Of a DNA stretch of 36,556 nt, positions 7,467-16,800 are shown piece by piece. Made by a program: the position numbers and the translations under genes. Under the pieces are notes generated by a model. It was not told where the DNA came from, ran no database searches, and worked only from the letters and a program-made list of their open reading frames with translations. Where the stretch lies: positions 1-36,556 of the forward strand of contig JAEUVX010000012.1 in NCBI GenBank assembly GCA_016786615.1, given 5' to 3'. This DNA is from Flavipsychrobacter sp. GTDB lineage: Bacteria > Bacteroidota > Bacteroidia > Chitinophagales > Chitinophagaceae. The stretch's first letter is position 1. Each line of letters opens with the position of its first letter.

Positions 7467-8477
7467 TTAATTAAGAAACCAGTTATCTGAACTGCTGATA
7501 ATGCTATCCTGCAATTCATTGACAATAGTGTATGCATTGGCACTCCTGTCCAGAAAACTGTCTATATAGGAGCCTTTATTAGCCCCTGTCAGCAGATTAT
7601 ACAACTTCCAGAGATTTATACTGCCATCTGCACTCCTGCTGAAACTTAAATCGTTGTAATAGTCTTTACATACTACATTGATTTGTGCATCGCCAAACAT
7701 CATTTCTCCTATATCCTGCTTCATAGCAGGCTGCAAGTACTTATACATCCTGCATCTGCCGATAAAATGGGCAAACTGGCTTTCGGAGATACTTAATCCC
7801 TGCATCGACGACATTGTATTGATTTCTTTATCAATTTTGTACTCCGATAGCAAGCTGTTTACTGCTGATTTAAGTTGTGGCAGATTCCTGACTTTCAGGT
7901 TACTCATATAACCATCGGTAGATACACACAAATTGGTGCATACTGTATTCTGAAAGCCGATAAATACTTTGAAGTGCTGCTCTGCACCTGATTTTGCATA
8001 AAGATTGTCCAGATTGTATGCTTTTACGCCTCCAATAGTCAGCAATAGCTTATTCCCTGCTATATCTGTAGCTATAGAAGGTACTGTAACAACAAATGCC
8101 ATGCGTTCGTAGTAGAGTGTTTTTTCATGCTCCATCAGCTCACCTGCAGGCTTATTTCGTGCTTCAGGTATGCGTCCTTTTATCGGGTGTGATACCCTTA
8201 TATCAGGTACATTTATACGCTCTCCGTTAAAAACATTCTGCACACATTCCATGACTGTTTCTATCATAGCTCCATGAGAAATTACAGGCTCATTGTCTTT
8301 GATAAATACGGGTATAATATGTTCGGCTGTTAGTTCACTAATACTTACCTGAATTGTATTAGCTTCTATGAATGGCGTGTTATTACCTATCTGTATATCA
8401 TTAACAATAGGCTGTATGAGCTCTTTTACGTGTAGTGGCTCATTATTAATTGCTGTATTAACCTGTATAAGTTCCAT
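7467..8477 (-). CDS. DUF3871 family protein
   Basis: 336 residues. The block VSHPIKGRIPEARNKPAGEL, followed by LMEHEKTLYYERMAF and then FIGFQNTVCTNLCVSTDG, is what I know as the DUF3871 signature in Bacteroidota mobile elements and plasmids. The biochemical role is unknown. The two nearby cysteines (TVCTNLCVS) and the recurring partnership with a RecA-like ATPase suggest a part in DNA recombination or replication of the element (inference). Its first 20 bp overlap the end of the ATPase gene, implying translational coupling. Start ATG at 8475-8477 (MELIQVNTAIN). Confidence 0.85.
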   Translation of the reverse strand: MELIQVNTAINNEPLHVKELIQPIVNDIQIGNNTPFIEANTIQVSISELTAEHIIPVFIKDNEPVISHGAMIETVMECVQNVFNGERINVPDIRVSHPIKGRIPEARNKPAGELMEHEKTLYYERMAFVVTVPSIATDIAGNKLLLTIGGVKAYNLDNLYAKSGAEQHFKVFIGFQNTVCTNLCVSTDGYMSNLKVRNLPQLKSAVNSLLSEYKIDKEINTMSSMQGLSISESQFAHFIGRCRMYKYLQPAMKQDIGEMMFGDAQINVVCKDYYNDLSFSRSADGSINLWKLYNLLTGANKGSYIDSFLDRSANAYTIVNELQDSIISSSDNWFLN

Positions 8478-9339
8478 TGGCTATGTTTTTTTGAGGTTCA
8501 ATAATGTGAGTAGTATGCAACTGCTGTTTACGTGCTGTGAAATCAGGTAGTAAAATCTCCTGAAGGTCGGGATGCTTATTAAATAACAGCAGCAGTTCTT
8601 CATTTGTCATACAGGAGAGAATAGATTGCCGTACTTCTTCCTGTGAACTTTGTACAAATGCATGTCCCTTTTGACACCATGCTGCTATTTTCACTCCTGT
8701 ATCAACAGCAGGAATAAACATCGGTTTATGGGTGAACATCTCTGTACGGTCTTTGGATACTTTTGCATGCAGGCTATTATCCAGGTCGAAGACAATGGTA
8801 AATTCATAGTCTATACCATCACGTTGTATGGATTTCAGCCCTACTTTTTCAGGCACTTGTTTACCAGCTTTTTCAGATAACACATAGTCCTGTTTTACCC
8901 TGATGGTACATATTATGTGCACATCTGCTAACAAGATGGCATTGATAAATGAATTGTGCCTTGGTGTCAGCTTTGACCAGTTAGTAAAGCTATTACCAAC
9001 CATCGATGCATGACACTCCAGTATACCGCCTAAGCCATCCCATTCATGAGAAATACTGTCGATGATGATAACTTTCATACCTGCATCTATGCAAATATTA
9101 AGTGCCTCAATGTATCTCTCAGGAGTAAATGGTGGTTGCAGGGGCAGTACTTTGTAATTACCCAAATCTGCGTATAAGTCTGCTGACCTGTTTTCTGTAT
9201 CAATAACAGCTATATATTCCCATTCAGGAGAAATACCTTTTGCTATCAATAGTGCAGACCTTGTTTTACCAGAACCTGATGGCCCCTGAAGTGCCATTTT
9301 CATTTTAGTGTGCTTTCTGCTTGCATTATGCAGTTCCAT
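8458..9339 (-). CDS. RecA-like AAA ATPase (Sak4/phage NTP-binding type)
   Basis: 293 residues. Walker A is GPSGSGKT (G19-T26), followed by a strand ending in VIDTENRSADLY, the acidic motif of Sak4-like proteins. Walker B is VIIIDSISHEW (D94), with a RecA-like core to about residue 200. The C-terminal 90 residues are polar and helical. Sak4-type ATPases assist single-strand annealing or recombination with an SSB partner in phages; that role here is inference. The upstream small gene is a candidate partner, and DUF3871 overlaps the 3' end. A strong terminator lies between this gene and the upstream small gene, so expression may depend on read-through or an internal promoter. Confidence 0.85.
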   Translation of the reverse strand: MELHNASRKHTKMKMALQGPSGSGKTRSALLIAKGISPEWEYIAVIDTENRSADLYADLGNYKVLPLQPPFTPERYIEALNICIDAGMKVIIIDSISHEWDGLGGILECHASMVGNSFTNWSKLTPRHNSFINAILLADVHIICTIRVKQDYVLSEKAGKQVPEKVGLKSIQRDGIDYEFTIVFDLDNSLHAKVSKDRTEMFTHKPMFIPAVDTGVKIAAWCQKGHAFVQSSQEEVRQSILSCMTNEELLLLFNKHPDLQEILLPDFTARKQQLHTTHIIEPQKNIANGTYTG

Positions 9340-9356
9340 AAAACAGTTTTAAATAA

Positions 9357-9379
9357 TAAAAAAGGGAGCCGAAGCTCCC
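9357..9379 (-). terminator. Strong intrinsic terminator inside the recombination operon
   Basis: On the minus strand GGGAGC, a TTCG tetraloop and GCTCCC are followed by six T. It lies in the 49-bp gap between the small gene (stop at 9389) and the ATPase ATG (9339). This is a textbook terminator placed before, rather than after, the main genes. Confidence 0.88.
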
Positions 9380-9388
9380 GTTATCAGT

Positions 9389-9721
9389 TTATGCCAGAAC
9401 ATTTACTGCAGCAGGCATCGTTAGCTTTTCTTCAGGTACGTAATCATACCTGTAAGCGAGTGTTATTATCTCTCCTGTTTCAGGTATTGTGAACTCATAA
9501 GGCTCACATGGCACACGTACAATAGAACCCTGCATTGGCCTGCCAACCATACGTTTGGCTGTAGGTTCATCGAAGGTTGAGAATATCCTGCACCTTCGGG
9601 TAGTGGCATAAAATCTGCCTGTGTTCTGAGACTGCACCATTTCCAAGTCTCCTTCAAGTTCCAATGATACATAAGTACCTTGCTCGCCATCTTTCAGCGA
9701 ATAGTTTTTTACGATAACCAT
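9389..9721 (-). CDS. Small beta-rich protein, candidate ssDNA-binding partner
   Basis: 110 residues from the ATG at 9719-9721 (MVIVKNYSLKDG). The reading frame upstream of this ATG has only a TTG start, and it overlaps a leader hairpin, so the ATG is preferred. The protein is acidic at the N-terminus and strand-rich throughout (TYVSLELEGDLEMV, RFYATTRRCRIFSTF, GSIVRVPCEPYEFTI, EIITLAYRYDYV), with no signal peptide. The size and strand pattern could fit an OB-fold, and the downstream Sak4-like ATPase would make an SSB-like partner sensible. Both points are inference and no family was recognised. Bracketed by two terminator-like hairpins. Confidence 0.75.
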   Translation of the reverse strand: MVIVKNYSLKDGEQGTYVSLELEGDLEMVQSQNTGRFYATTRRCRIFSTFDEPTAKRMVGRPMQGSIVRVPCEPYEFTIPETGEIITLAYRYDYVPEEKLTMPAAVNVLA

Positions 9722-9750
9722 AATCTGTGGTTTTAAAAATGTTAACAATA

Positions 9751-9777
9751 AAAAATGCCACCCGGGACTGGATGGCA
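9751..9777 (-). promoter_or_regulatory. Leader hairpin with T-run (possible attenuator)
   Basis: On the minus strand TGCCA (77 to 73 within 9773-9777) pairs with TGGCA (9756-9760), extended past one mismatch by two more pairs, then TTTTT. It lies in the untranslated leader about 30 bases before the ATG at 9721, with no complete gene upstream on that strand. Transcripts from the promoter at 9834-9862 must pass it, so it can act as an attenuator. Another stem (AGGTG/CACCT) just upstream could compete with it. Confidence 0.5.
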
Positions 9778-9833
9778 ACTCTGTTCACTATGGGGGAGTA
9801 TTTTCGGAGGTGGTGGTATATTTCACCTACACG

Positions 9834-9862
9834 TAAAAATACTACTATGTAAAAAAAAGCAA
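9834..9862 (-). promoter_or_regulatory. Candidate promoter of the recombination module
   Basis: On the minus strand TTG (9860-9862), an 18-bp spacer and TATTTTTA (9834-9841) match the Bacteroidota -33/-7 pattern at 7 of 8 positions in the -7 box. It would give a leader of about 100 bases containing the attenuator-like hairpin. Confidence 0.45.
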
Positions 9863-9946
9863 CTTTGCTCTGTACTATTCATTTTTATTCTGTAAGTGCC
9901 CCTGGGATTATAAATTATTTTGTAACATTGCTAATAAAATCATCGC

Positions 9947-10486
9947 ATGAAACAACTAATTCCCTTATTACTGCTATTAAGTACATTGAGTTCAAATGCA
10001 CAGAATAATCCATCAAAAGATTCACGTCATATTATTCTAGTAGATGGAATATATACAAAGGCTAAGATTGAAACCACTGTAAACCTACCTTATGGTGCAT
10101 CATATATACACAAATTTAATTATTCTACTTGGGGGATCGCAATTGGATACAGGTATTCGATTATATCCAATCTACGAGCAGGTATTAATGCAACATACTT
10201 CTCATATCATTATGTAAACAATACAAATGCATTCATGTTAGGCGTTCACATTGAAGCGCCGTTTCCTATTACAGATGATTTATTGATTGGACCAAATTTA
10301 AACTTGAGTTACGCGCCGTTTGATAATCCATCAAATGCTGAATTCACTCCTGGTGCAAGTTTGGGAATAATGTATAAAATAAATAAACTTATGGCCGTAA
10401 ACTTAGAGCCAGGGTTTAGATACTATTTCCAAAAGAATAATGGATATGAAATTCCGATTCACTGCGGGCTTAGAATATTATTATAA
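9947..10486 (+). CDS. Small secreted or outer-membrane beta-barrel-like protein
   Basis: 179 residues with a clear signal peptide (MKQLIPLLLLLSTLSSNAQ). The mature part shows alternating hydrophobic/polar strands ending in aromatic residues (GIAIGYRYSI, AGINATYFSYHY, LGVHIEAPF, ASLGIMYKI, NLEPGFRYYF). This resembles an eight-strand OmpA/OprF-type or 'outer membrane beta-barrel' domain protein. It is shorter than typical members, and function is unknown. It is alone on the plus strand between leftward operons, with its own upstream region of about 170 bp shared with the recombination module. Likely cell-envelope cargo of the element. Confidence 0.75.
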   Translation: MKQLIPLLLLLSTLSSNAQNNPSKDSRHIILVDGIYTKAKIETTVNLPYGASYIHKFNYSTWGIAIGYRYSIISNLRAGINATYFSYHYVNNTNAFMLGVHIEAPFPITDDLLIGPNLNLSYAPFDNPSNAEFTPGASLGIMYKINKLMAVNLEPGFRYYFQKNNGYEIPIHCGLRILL

Positions 10487-10631
10487 ACAAGTTATATCAA
10501 CGTGGGTTCAATTCTGAATTAATTGAACCCATTCCATGCATAATTTTTTTTGTATATAAATATAAATAGCAACCAATGGAATCTTGTACGTTTGAGTTCA
10601 ATTTCTCCGAACTAAACAGAATAAGTTTAAA

Positions 10632-13097
10632 CTATCTTATCAATTGTAAAGTCCCTCTAACCCTATTATTAACCGATTCTCCCATACATTTATATACCAA
10701 ATAATAACCGTAAGTACCTATGTCTGAAGGGACATTATTAAACATTCCGTTCCATTTTTCTTTTACATCGTTGCTCCTAAATACTACCTGCCCCCATCTG
10801 TTTGTTATAATCATTTTATACTCAGTAACACTCATAAACGTTAAAACACCGAACATATCATTTTTACCATCTCCATTTGGAGAAAAAGCATCCGGCAACA
10901 TAAAACGGCAGCAAACTTCGGGTTTTAATTCAACTGTATCAGTATTTTTACAATTCTGTTTGCTGTTTACTATTACTGAAACAATGGTGTTATTATTCAA
11001 TCCTGTCAATGTATTTACTATACTTCCTTCATTATTGTAAAATAGTTCTTTAGGATACCAGAAATATGTACTACCATTACTTTCAGCAGTTTGTAAACTT
11101 ACCTGCTCACCGGTACATACTTTTGTACCAATAATGTTTATTGCTGCATCCGGTAAAGGATGAACAAAAATAGATTTGCTATACGGTTTATTTATACAGC
11201 CTTCTACGTGTGTAGTTAAGACCGCAGTCTTGTTGCCTGCAGTCTTCCAGAATAAATAAATAGTCTTATTAGCGTTATCAATTATTGAAGTATCTTCTGT
11301 TTGAAACAGGTATTTTCTGTTATTCTTTACACTCAGCAGTGCATCAACTTTTTCACCCACACATGCAGAGTCTTGCATACTGATAAGTCCACTGTTTATT
11401 TCATCAGAAACAAAAACAAAAACAGAATCTGATTGATTACACTTACTATTGTAAGCATTTAAATGCAGTTTTTTTAGCCCTTTTGTATTCCATTTTAAGG
11501 TAAGTATCTTATTTGCATTGTTAGAAGTTATAGTTGCATTATCCGTAGTCCAACTATAGTTTATTCCTTGATTGTACAATACATTTTCAACAGTCATTAA
11601 TTCATTAAGGCAAACAGTATCAGTTGATACTAAAATAGATGCTTCTGCTTTGGGCAACACATCTACTGTAATTGTATCCCATATCGAATAACAACCATTA
11701 TTTGCTTCTGCATAATATTTAAAACTACCTTCAACATCTGTAGCTGGTGTAGGAGCCACGTGGCTTCCAACATTGCTGCCCAAGCTATACCACAACAATC
11801 CTGTACCTACACCACTCAATGGAGTTGCAACATCATTTTTGCAGTATGTATAGTTTTTAACAACAGTTAGTTTAGGCGTATCATCAGATATTATTATCGG
11901 GATAGTAAACACCTGATAAAATATAATGCCGGGTGGTTTGCATGTAGAGTCCTTAACGATAATCAGGAAGTTTTTCTTTTGAGCTATAGCAGGTGAAGTA
12001 AATGTATAACAACCGGTAACATTATGTGTTGTTTGGTTAGTATAGGATACAACTCCACCAGAGAAAAGTGTTTTATGATTATCTGCTATCACCAGATGAC
12101 CACTTGTATTTGAGGACTGGACATTAAAACAAAATGAAACGTTTTTATTTATACATGTATAAACAACCCCTCCCCTGTACACACAGTTGGAAAGTGAAGG
12201 ACTGTTCACATCATAACTTATACTATCAGGGCTACCTGTATTAATAACCTGTATCTGTATATCGCGTAATACCGAACCAACCTGCATACCATTTCTATAT
12301 TCCTTTACAAGCAAGGTAGTAGTTTGTGCTCCTGACAATCCGGGTATAAAACCTATACTCCCCGTTGTTGTGTCCAGCTTATACGTATTATTTGTCTGAA
12401 AAGGATTACTCTTGATATTTAATAACGGTGTTGCAAACGCAAAACTGCTTGGTAACCCGTTACAAACTGATCCGCCGTTTTGCGGAATGATATTTTCAAA
12501 TGTCATTGAATCTCCATCTATGTCAATAACCCCATTGTTATAATAGTATTGCTTGTTTAATATACAATAAGGAATAGGTTTAATACTGAATACAGGTGAG
12601 TTATTATTTGCGAATGCAGAATTATTCAATGTTGCCTCTAAAAACAAATTGCCTGAAGTACTTAAATTTACAGAGCTATTCCTTGCTGTAATATTTACAG
12701 AAAATGACCATTTAGTACATATACCTGATAATGTAACAGTATCATCATACCACCATTCCTGATAACCCGGTATTCTGGAAGCTGAATTTGTACAAGTATT
12801 GCCATAGCCGGGACAACCACTACTAACCACACTTCCATTAGGCGAACCATCCGGAAGCGCATTTATTAGCTGTAACATCCCGACAACATTTGGTTTACCA
12901 CAAGTATTGGTAATACATAAAGGAACAGTCTGGTTGATAGGAATCCCGGAACAATCTCTGTAAAACTTTAATACTACACGATATGTTGAATCTGATATCC
13001 ACTCATAGGATAGCTCTCCGCCAGCACTATGGCTGGCGTATGTTTGAAAATTGCAACACAACAATATATATACTATCAATATCCCTCTATATGGCAT
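10632..13097 (-). CDS. Gliding motility-associated C-terminal domain protein (T9SS type B cargo)
   Basis: 821 residues. A signal peptide (about 1-21) is followed by an N-terminal region typical of large Bacteroidota surface proteins (HSAGGELSYEWI, YRDCSGIP). Then come several Ig/PKD-like, Cys-containing repeats (about 300-730). It ends in the type B sorting domain (about 735-821), with PDAFSPNGDGKNDMFGV, NRWGQVVF and the final strand GTLQLIR, as in TIGR04131. It should be exported by the type IX secretion system and held at, or released from, the cell surface, probably as an adhesin-like protein. The 213-bp gap upstream and 145-bp gap downstream suggest a single-gene unit. Start ATG at 13095-13097. 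Confidence 0.9.
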   Translation of the reverse strand: MPYRGILIVYILLCCNFQTYASHSAGGELSYEWISDSTYRVVLKFYRDCSGIPINQTVPLCITNTCGKPNVVGMLQLINALPDGSPNGSVVSSGCPGYGNTCTNSASRIPGYQEWWYDDTVTLSGICTKWSFSVNITARNSSVNLSTSGNLFLEATLNNSAFANNNSPVFSIKPIPYCILNKQYYYNNGVIDIDGDSMTFENIIPQNGGSVCNGLPSSFAFATPLLNIKSNPFQTNNTYKLDTTTGSIGFIPGLSGAQTTTLLVKEYRNGMQVGSVLRDIQIQVINTGSPDSISYDVNSPSLSNCVYRGGVVYTCINKNVSFCFNVQSSNTSGHLVIADNHKTLFSGGVVSYTNQTTHNVTGCYTFTSPAIAQKKNFLIIVKDSTCKPPGIIFYQVFTIPIIISDDTPKLTVVKNYTYCKNDVATPLSGVGTGLLWYSLGSNVGSHVAPTPATDVEGSFKYYAEANNGCYSIWDTITVDVLPKAEASILVSTDTVCLNELMTVENVLYNQGINYSWTTDNATITSNNANKILTLKWNTKGLKKLHLNAYNSKCNQSDSVFVFVSDEINSGLISMQDSACVGEKVDALLSVKNNRKYLFQTEDTSIIDNANKTIYLFWKTAGNKTAVLTTHVEGCINKPYSKSIFVHPLPDAAINIIGTKVCTGEQVSLQTAESNGSTYFWYPKELFYNNEGSIVNTLTGLNNNTIVSVIVNSKQNCKNTDTVELKPEVCCRFMLPDAFSPNGDGKNDMFGVLTFMSVTEYKMIITNRWGQVVFRSNDVKEKWNGMFNNVPSDIGTYGYYLVYKCMGESVNNRVRGTLQLIR

Positions 13098-13311
13098 GAT
13101 GAAAATATTTATAGTAGTGATAGGGCTAAGTTAAATGTTATTGATATAGAAAAGTGTAGGTGCCCCTAAAAATGGACGAAAAACACAATAAAAAAGCAGC
13201 GAAGTTGCTCATTAAAAATATTACTGCACGAAGCGAACCATTTTTTCGTACCCTCTTTTTTACCGTGCGTATCGCGGATAGTTCTAAATAAAAAATAGTT
13301 TGTAATGAGTA

Positions 13312-13806
13312 TTATTTTTGAGTGATTATTTCAAAGTGTTTATAAGGATATTTTGCACACTCTTTTACAAATTGGAACCCATTAATAATTATAGGCTGAG
13401 TTTCTTTATTGCTAATAGTATTGCCATTCAACATTTTGCCGTCAACTTCAAGAGGATATTTTAATTCAATCCCTTTATATAAAAACGTATCTATCGCACG
13501 ATTTCCTTGATAAAGCTTTACAGTCGTTCCACTGGGTAATTTATTTTCTTGGCGTAAATCAACTCTTAACCAACGAGGCAATTTTCTTTTAAAATACTGT
13601 TTACCTGCAACTAAATGCTTAGGACTTATTATCAATCCTTGCCCATAAGAAGGAAAAGAGAAAAATATTTTATTAATCTCATAAATATTGTATTCAGGAG
13701 AAGGCATAGCACATTGTATTGATACTGTTTTACTTTCAGATTGAGCGTATCCCTGAAAAAAAACTAACATAAAAGAAATTAAATAAAAAATTGCCTTTAA
13801 AACCAT
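13312..13806 (-). CDS. Small secreted protein directly after the RHS gene (immunity or accessory candidate)
   Basis: 164 residues from the ATG at 13804-13806 (MVLKAIFYLISFMLVFFQG), one base after the TAG of the RHS gene. The reading frame extends further upstream inside the RHS gene, but this ATG begins a proper signal peptide (cleavage near GYAQS). The mature protein is basic and strand-rich with no family recognised (PRWLRVDLRQENKLPSG, TVKLYQGNRAIDTFLYKG). The position immediately 3' of a polymorphic-toxin-like gene is where immunity genes normally lie. Export to the periplasm would suit protection against a toxin that acts there or enters from outside (inference). Ends 213 bp before the next gene. 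Confidence 0.75.
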   Translation of the reverse strand: MVLKAIFYLISFMLVFFQGYAQSESKTVSIQCAMPSPEYNIYEINKIFFSFPSYGQGLIISPKHLVAGKQYFKRKLPRWLRVDLRQENKLPSGTTVKLYQGNRAIDTFLYKGIELKYPLEVDGKMLNGNTISNKETQPIIINGFQFVKECAKYPYKHFEIITQK

Positions 13807-13807
13807 T

Positions 13808-16800
13808 CTACCAGAAATTGTATGTGTAAGGAAAATATCTATTAATGTTAGGATTAATTTGTACCCAGCTATAAGCACCTGAACCATAGGCACCATCATA
13901 TCTGTTCAACATCAAAGAAGGTCCATCTAATGGAAAATCTATCGGACTAAAATATCGTGTAGCAGTTTGATCTATAACTTCCCCGCGATTAGTGATTTGT
14001 CCTGTTCCGGTTGATACTCTATATACATCACCAGGTTTTGCCCAATGAGTATGAAAGATTGGAACATACTTTCCGTCCGCATCGATTCTCACAGTTGCCC
14101 CTTCTATTTTAAATGGATATTCTCCAGACCTTGCCAATCTTTCATACGACCCATCATGGTTCAAATAACCGCCATACTCTTTTCCATAAAATCTTGATCT
14201 TACATAATCCGCCTGCATTCCCGTATATTGACGATATGATACATTAACTTCACCCCATTTATTACCGCCCCTGTATTTCCAGTTAGTGTAAGAACTTGCA
14301 TGGTATATACCGTATGACAATCCTCCTCCAACTAACATATCTAATCCTATTTGCCCAATACTGCCACCATTTACTATAGATTGGAAACCAGAACTTGCAG
14401 CACCTCCGGCAATCGCCCCCCATCCTCCACCTATTGAAGCTCCTACGCCTCCTCCAATTGCCCCAGAAGCACCACCCAATGCGGCTCCTTTCAGCATTGC
14501 TTCTCCATTCCAGTTTGTTCGTAATCCTGAAAATCCTGCACCTGCCACAGCGCCACTTGCTGCTCCAACAGTTATAGCACCACCTCCAGCAGCAGAAATT
14601 GCAGTGCCTATTCCTGAAGTACCCGCTCCAATTGCTGCACCAGCAACTGTATAAAATGCTAATCCCCATCCTGTTGCATTACGTGCTTTACCGATTTGAT
14701 AACCTGTAAAACCGCCCACTACTGCTCCAATTGCTATGTTTACCCAGTTACCATCCGGATCATTATATTTCAATGGGTTATTTCTCGCATAAGTATATTT
14801 ATTGTAATCCTGTGAATTTGTACCGTCCGGTATAAATGGATCAGGGCTGAACATACGACCAATCAGAGGGTCATACAAACGGCCATTCATGTTAATGATG
14901 TTATTATTCCAGCCATCAAGTACTATATGTTCGTGCCCTGTATAGCCACGGTCTGTTATAAGCCCTGTGGGATAGTTGCCACTTGAGTATGGTATCCATG
15001 TTAGCGGGTCGCGCAGACGGCCCCATGCATCGTAGCTACGTTCTTCAACAATACCATTTACTAATACCCCACCGTTACCAACATCATCCAAAAAATGAGT
15101 AATACTACCCAAATGATCGGTAATAGGGTAGTAAACATTGCCGGTAGCAGGGCCTGATGTACTGCCCGAAGGTGTTTGTGTTTGTATAACACCTATCAAT
15201 TCTTCACCTGCCCATATATAATACAACTCTGTTACATTGCCCAGTTTGTCTGTTATTTTCTCATAGTTCTCCCCGTATAGCTTTGTTTTATTCAGCGTAC
15301 GTGTAGGCAGCAAATCATAATATTCTGCTTTTACACGTTCATCAGCAGCACCATAAGTAAACAACACCTCATTTTTATTTACCTCATACACTTTTTTTAT
15401 CTTACGGAATGGGTAGTAATCTGTTTCCAATTTATTAGATGGTATCTCAAAGCCGGCAGGCCATGAGCTATTAGGATCAGGAACTGTTCCCAACGCATAT
15501 CTATTATACTTCCACGGGTATGTGTAGTTTGTAGATACGTCTGATTTTTTTATGATGTTACCATTATTGGTATAGTTCATAACCAGATCAGGTACAGGAT
15601 TAGCAGGGTTTGCATTATACCTTACATTTGTAAGCCTATCATACTCAATGTCATAGCTGAATTCTTCCCAATAACCACCGCCTTTGGTATGATCGGTTCT
15701 GGTTGTCATATTACCATTTTCATAATTGTATGCATAAGATTTATTGACAATATTTGGTAACATACCCAATGACGGCAAAATTCTGTCTACCTTAGATTCT
15801 GTAAGATATCCGTGCGGAGAGTGTGTTCTTATAATATCGTATAATATTTGAGGTGATGTTCCAGCAGGCATACCAAATGGATTTTGCCTCGTAAACAAAT
15901 ACGCATTTTCAAGCTGACCATATGGGCTTTTACCCCATATATACCACAATGGATGTATAATATGACCGATACTACCCGGTGCACTTACAATACCCGCTTC
16001 ATTAAGCCCGCCATATGAATTATACTTATATTCGATTCTTATATCATTGTAGAAAGTATAGTAACGAAGTTTACCGTTACTGTAGTAATCATACCTTGTC
16101 GCATTATAAGAAGTACCATTCAGCAATTCATCCTTTGTTTGCAGCTCACCAATAGTATTATAAAGATATTTATAAGAGTAGCCTGTTGAAACACTTTCTT
16201 CATCTAACAGCCCACGTATTGCAGTAGTAGGGTGCGTTGCACTAAAATACGTGTATGTATATATAGTATTGGGGGATTGCAGTTGCTTTTTTTCTATAAT
16301 GCGTCCTATTTTATCATATGTGTACTCATAAGTCAGCGCTGTACTTGGGTCGGGGCTTGGTAGGTATTCATACTTAACCCTGTTTAGTGCGTCATAGTTA
16401 TACGATGTATTACCAGCATTAGGTTGAAGAATAGACACAACTCTACCAAATGCATCTACACTTTTAGTAACAGTATTGCCATTAGGTGTAAATGTATTGT
16501 TTACTTTAATTGTAGCCTCTGTACCATTACCATGATATGTATATGCAATTGTTTCATTATCACCTGTTATACTTTTCAATGTATTACCACATGTTACTGA
16601 TGTTCTTGCATTCCCGGTACCTGTATTAGTAACAGTTGTGTGTAAATGTCCCGCAATGATATTATATTCAGTATTTATAGTTGGCCCACCTTGTGTAGTA
16701 CTTGTACTGATAAGCCTGTTATAATCATCATAAACATAACTTGTTTCAACTTTCGATAATCCAGCACTTGACTTATATGGTTTTGTAGATGTTTCAACAA

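Noticed and set aside
7467-8477. DUF932-type anti-restriction or phage protein
   Set aside because: Length and context fit loosely, but the VSHPIKGRIPEA and FIGFQNTVCTNLCVSTDG blocks point to DUF3871.
9722-9778. Upstream extension of the 110-residue protein to 9778
   Set aside because: The upstream start would be TTG, it overlaps a terminator-like hairpin, and the extra residues do not fit the protein; the ATG at 9721 is preferred.
13807-13899. Longer start for the small secreted protein, inside the RHS gene
   Set aside because: The extension would bury the signal peptide; the ATG at 13806 starts it properly, right after the RHS stop.
14283-14669. A 128-codon minus-strand frame rich in Cys, Trp and Arg
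   Set aside because: It is a frame-shifted reading of the Gly/Ala-rich section of the RHS gene; composition is an artefact of GGN/GCN codons.
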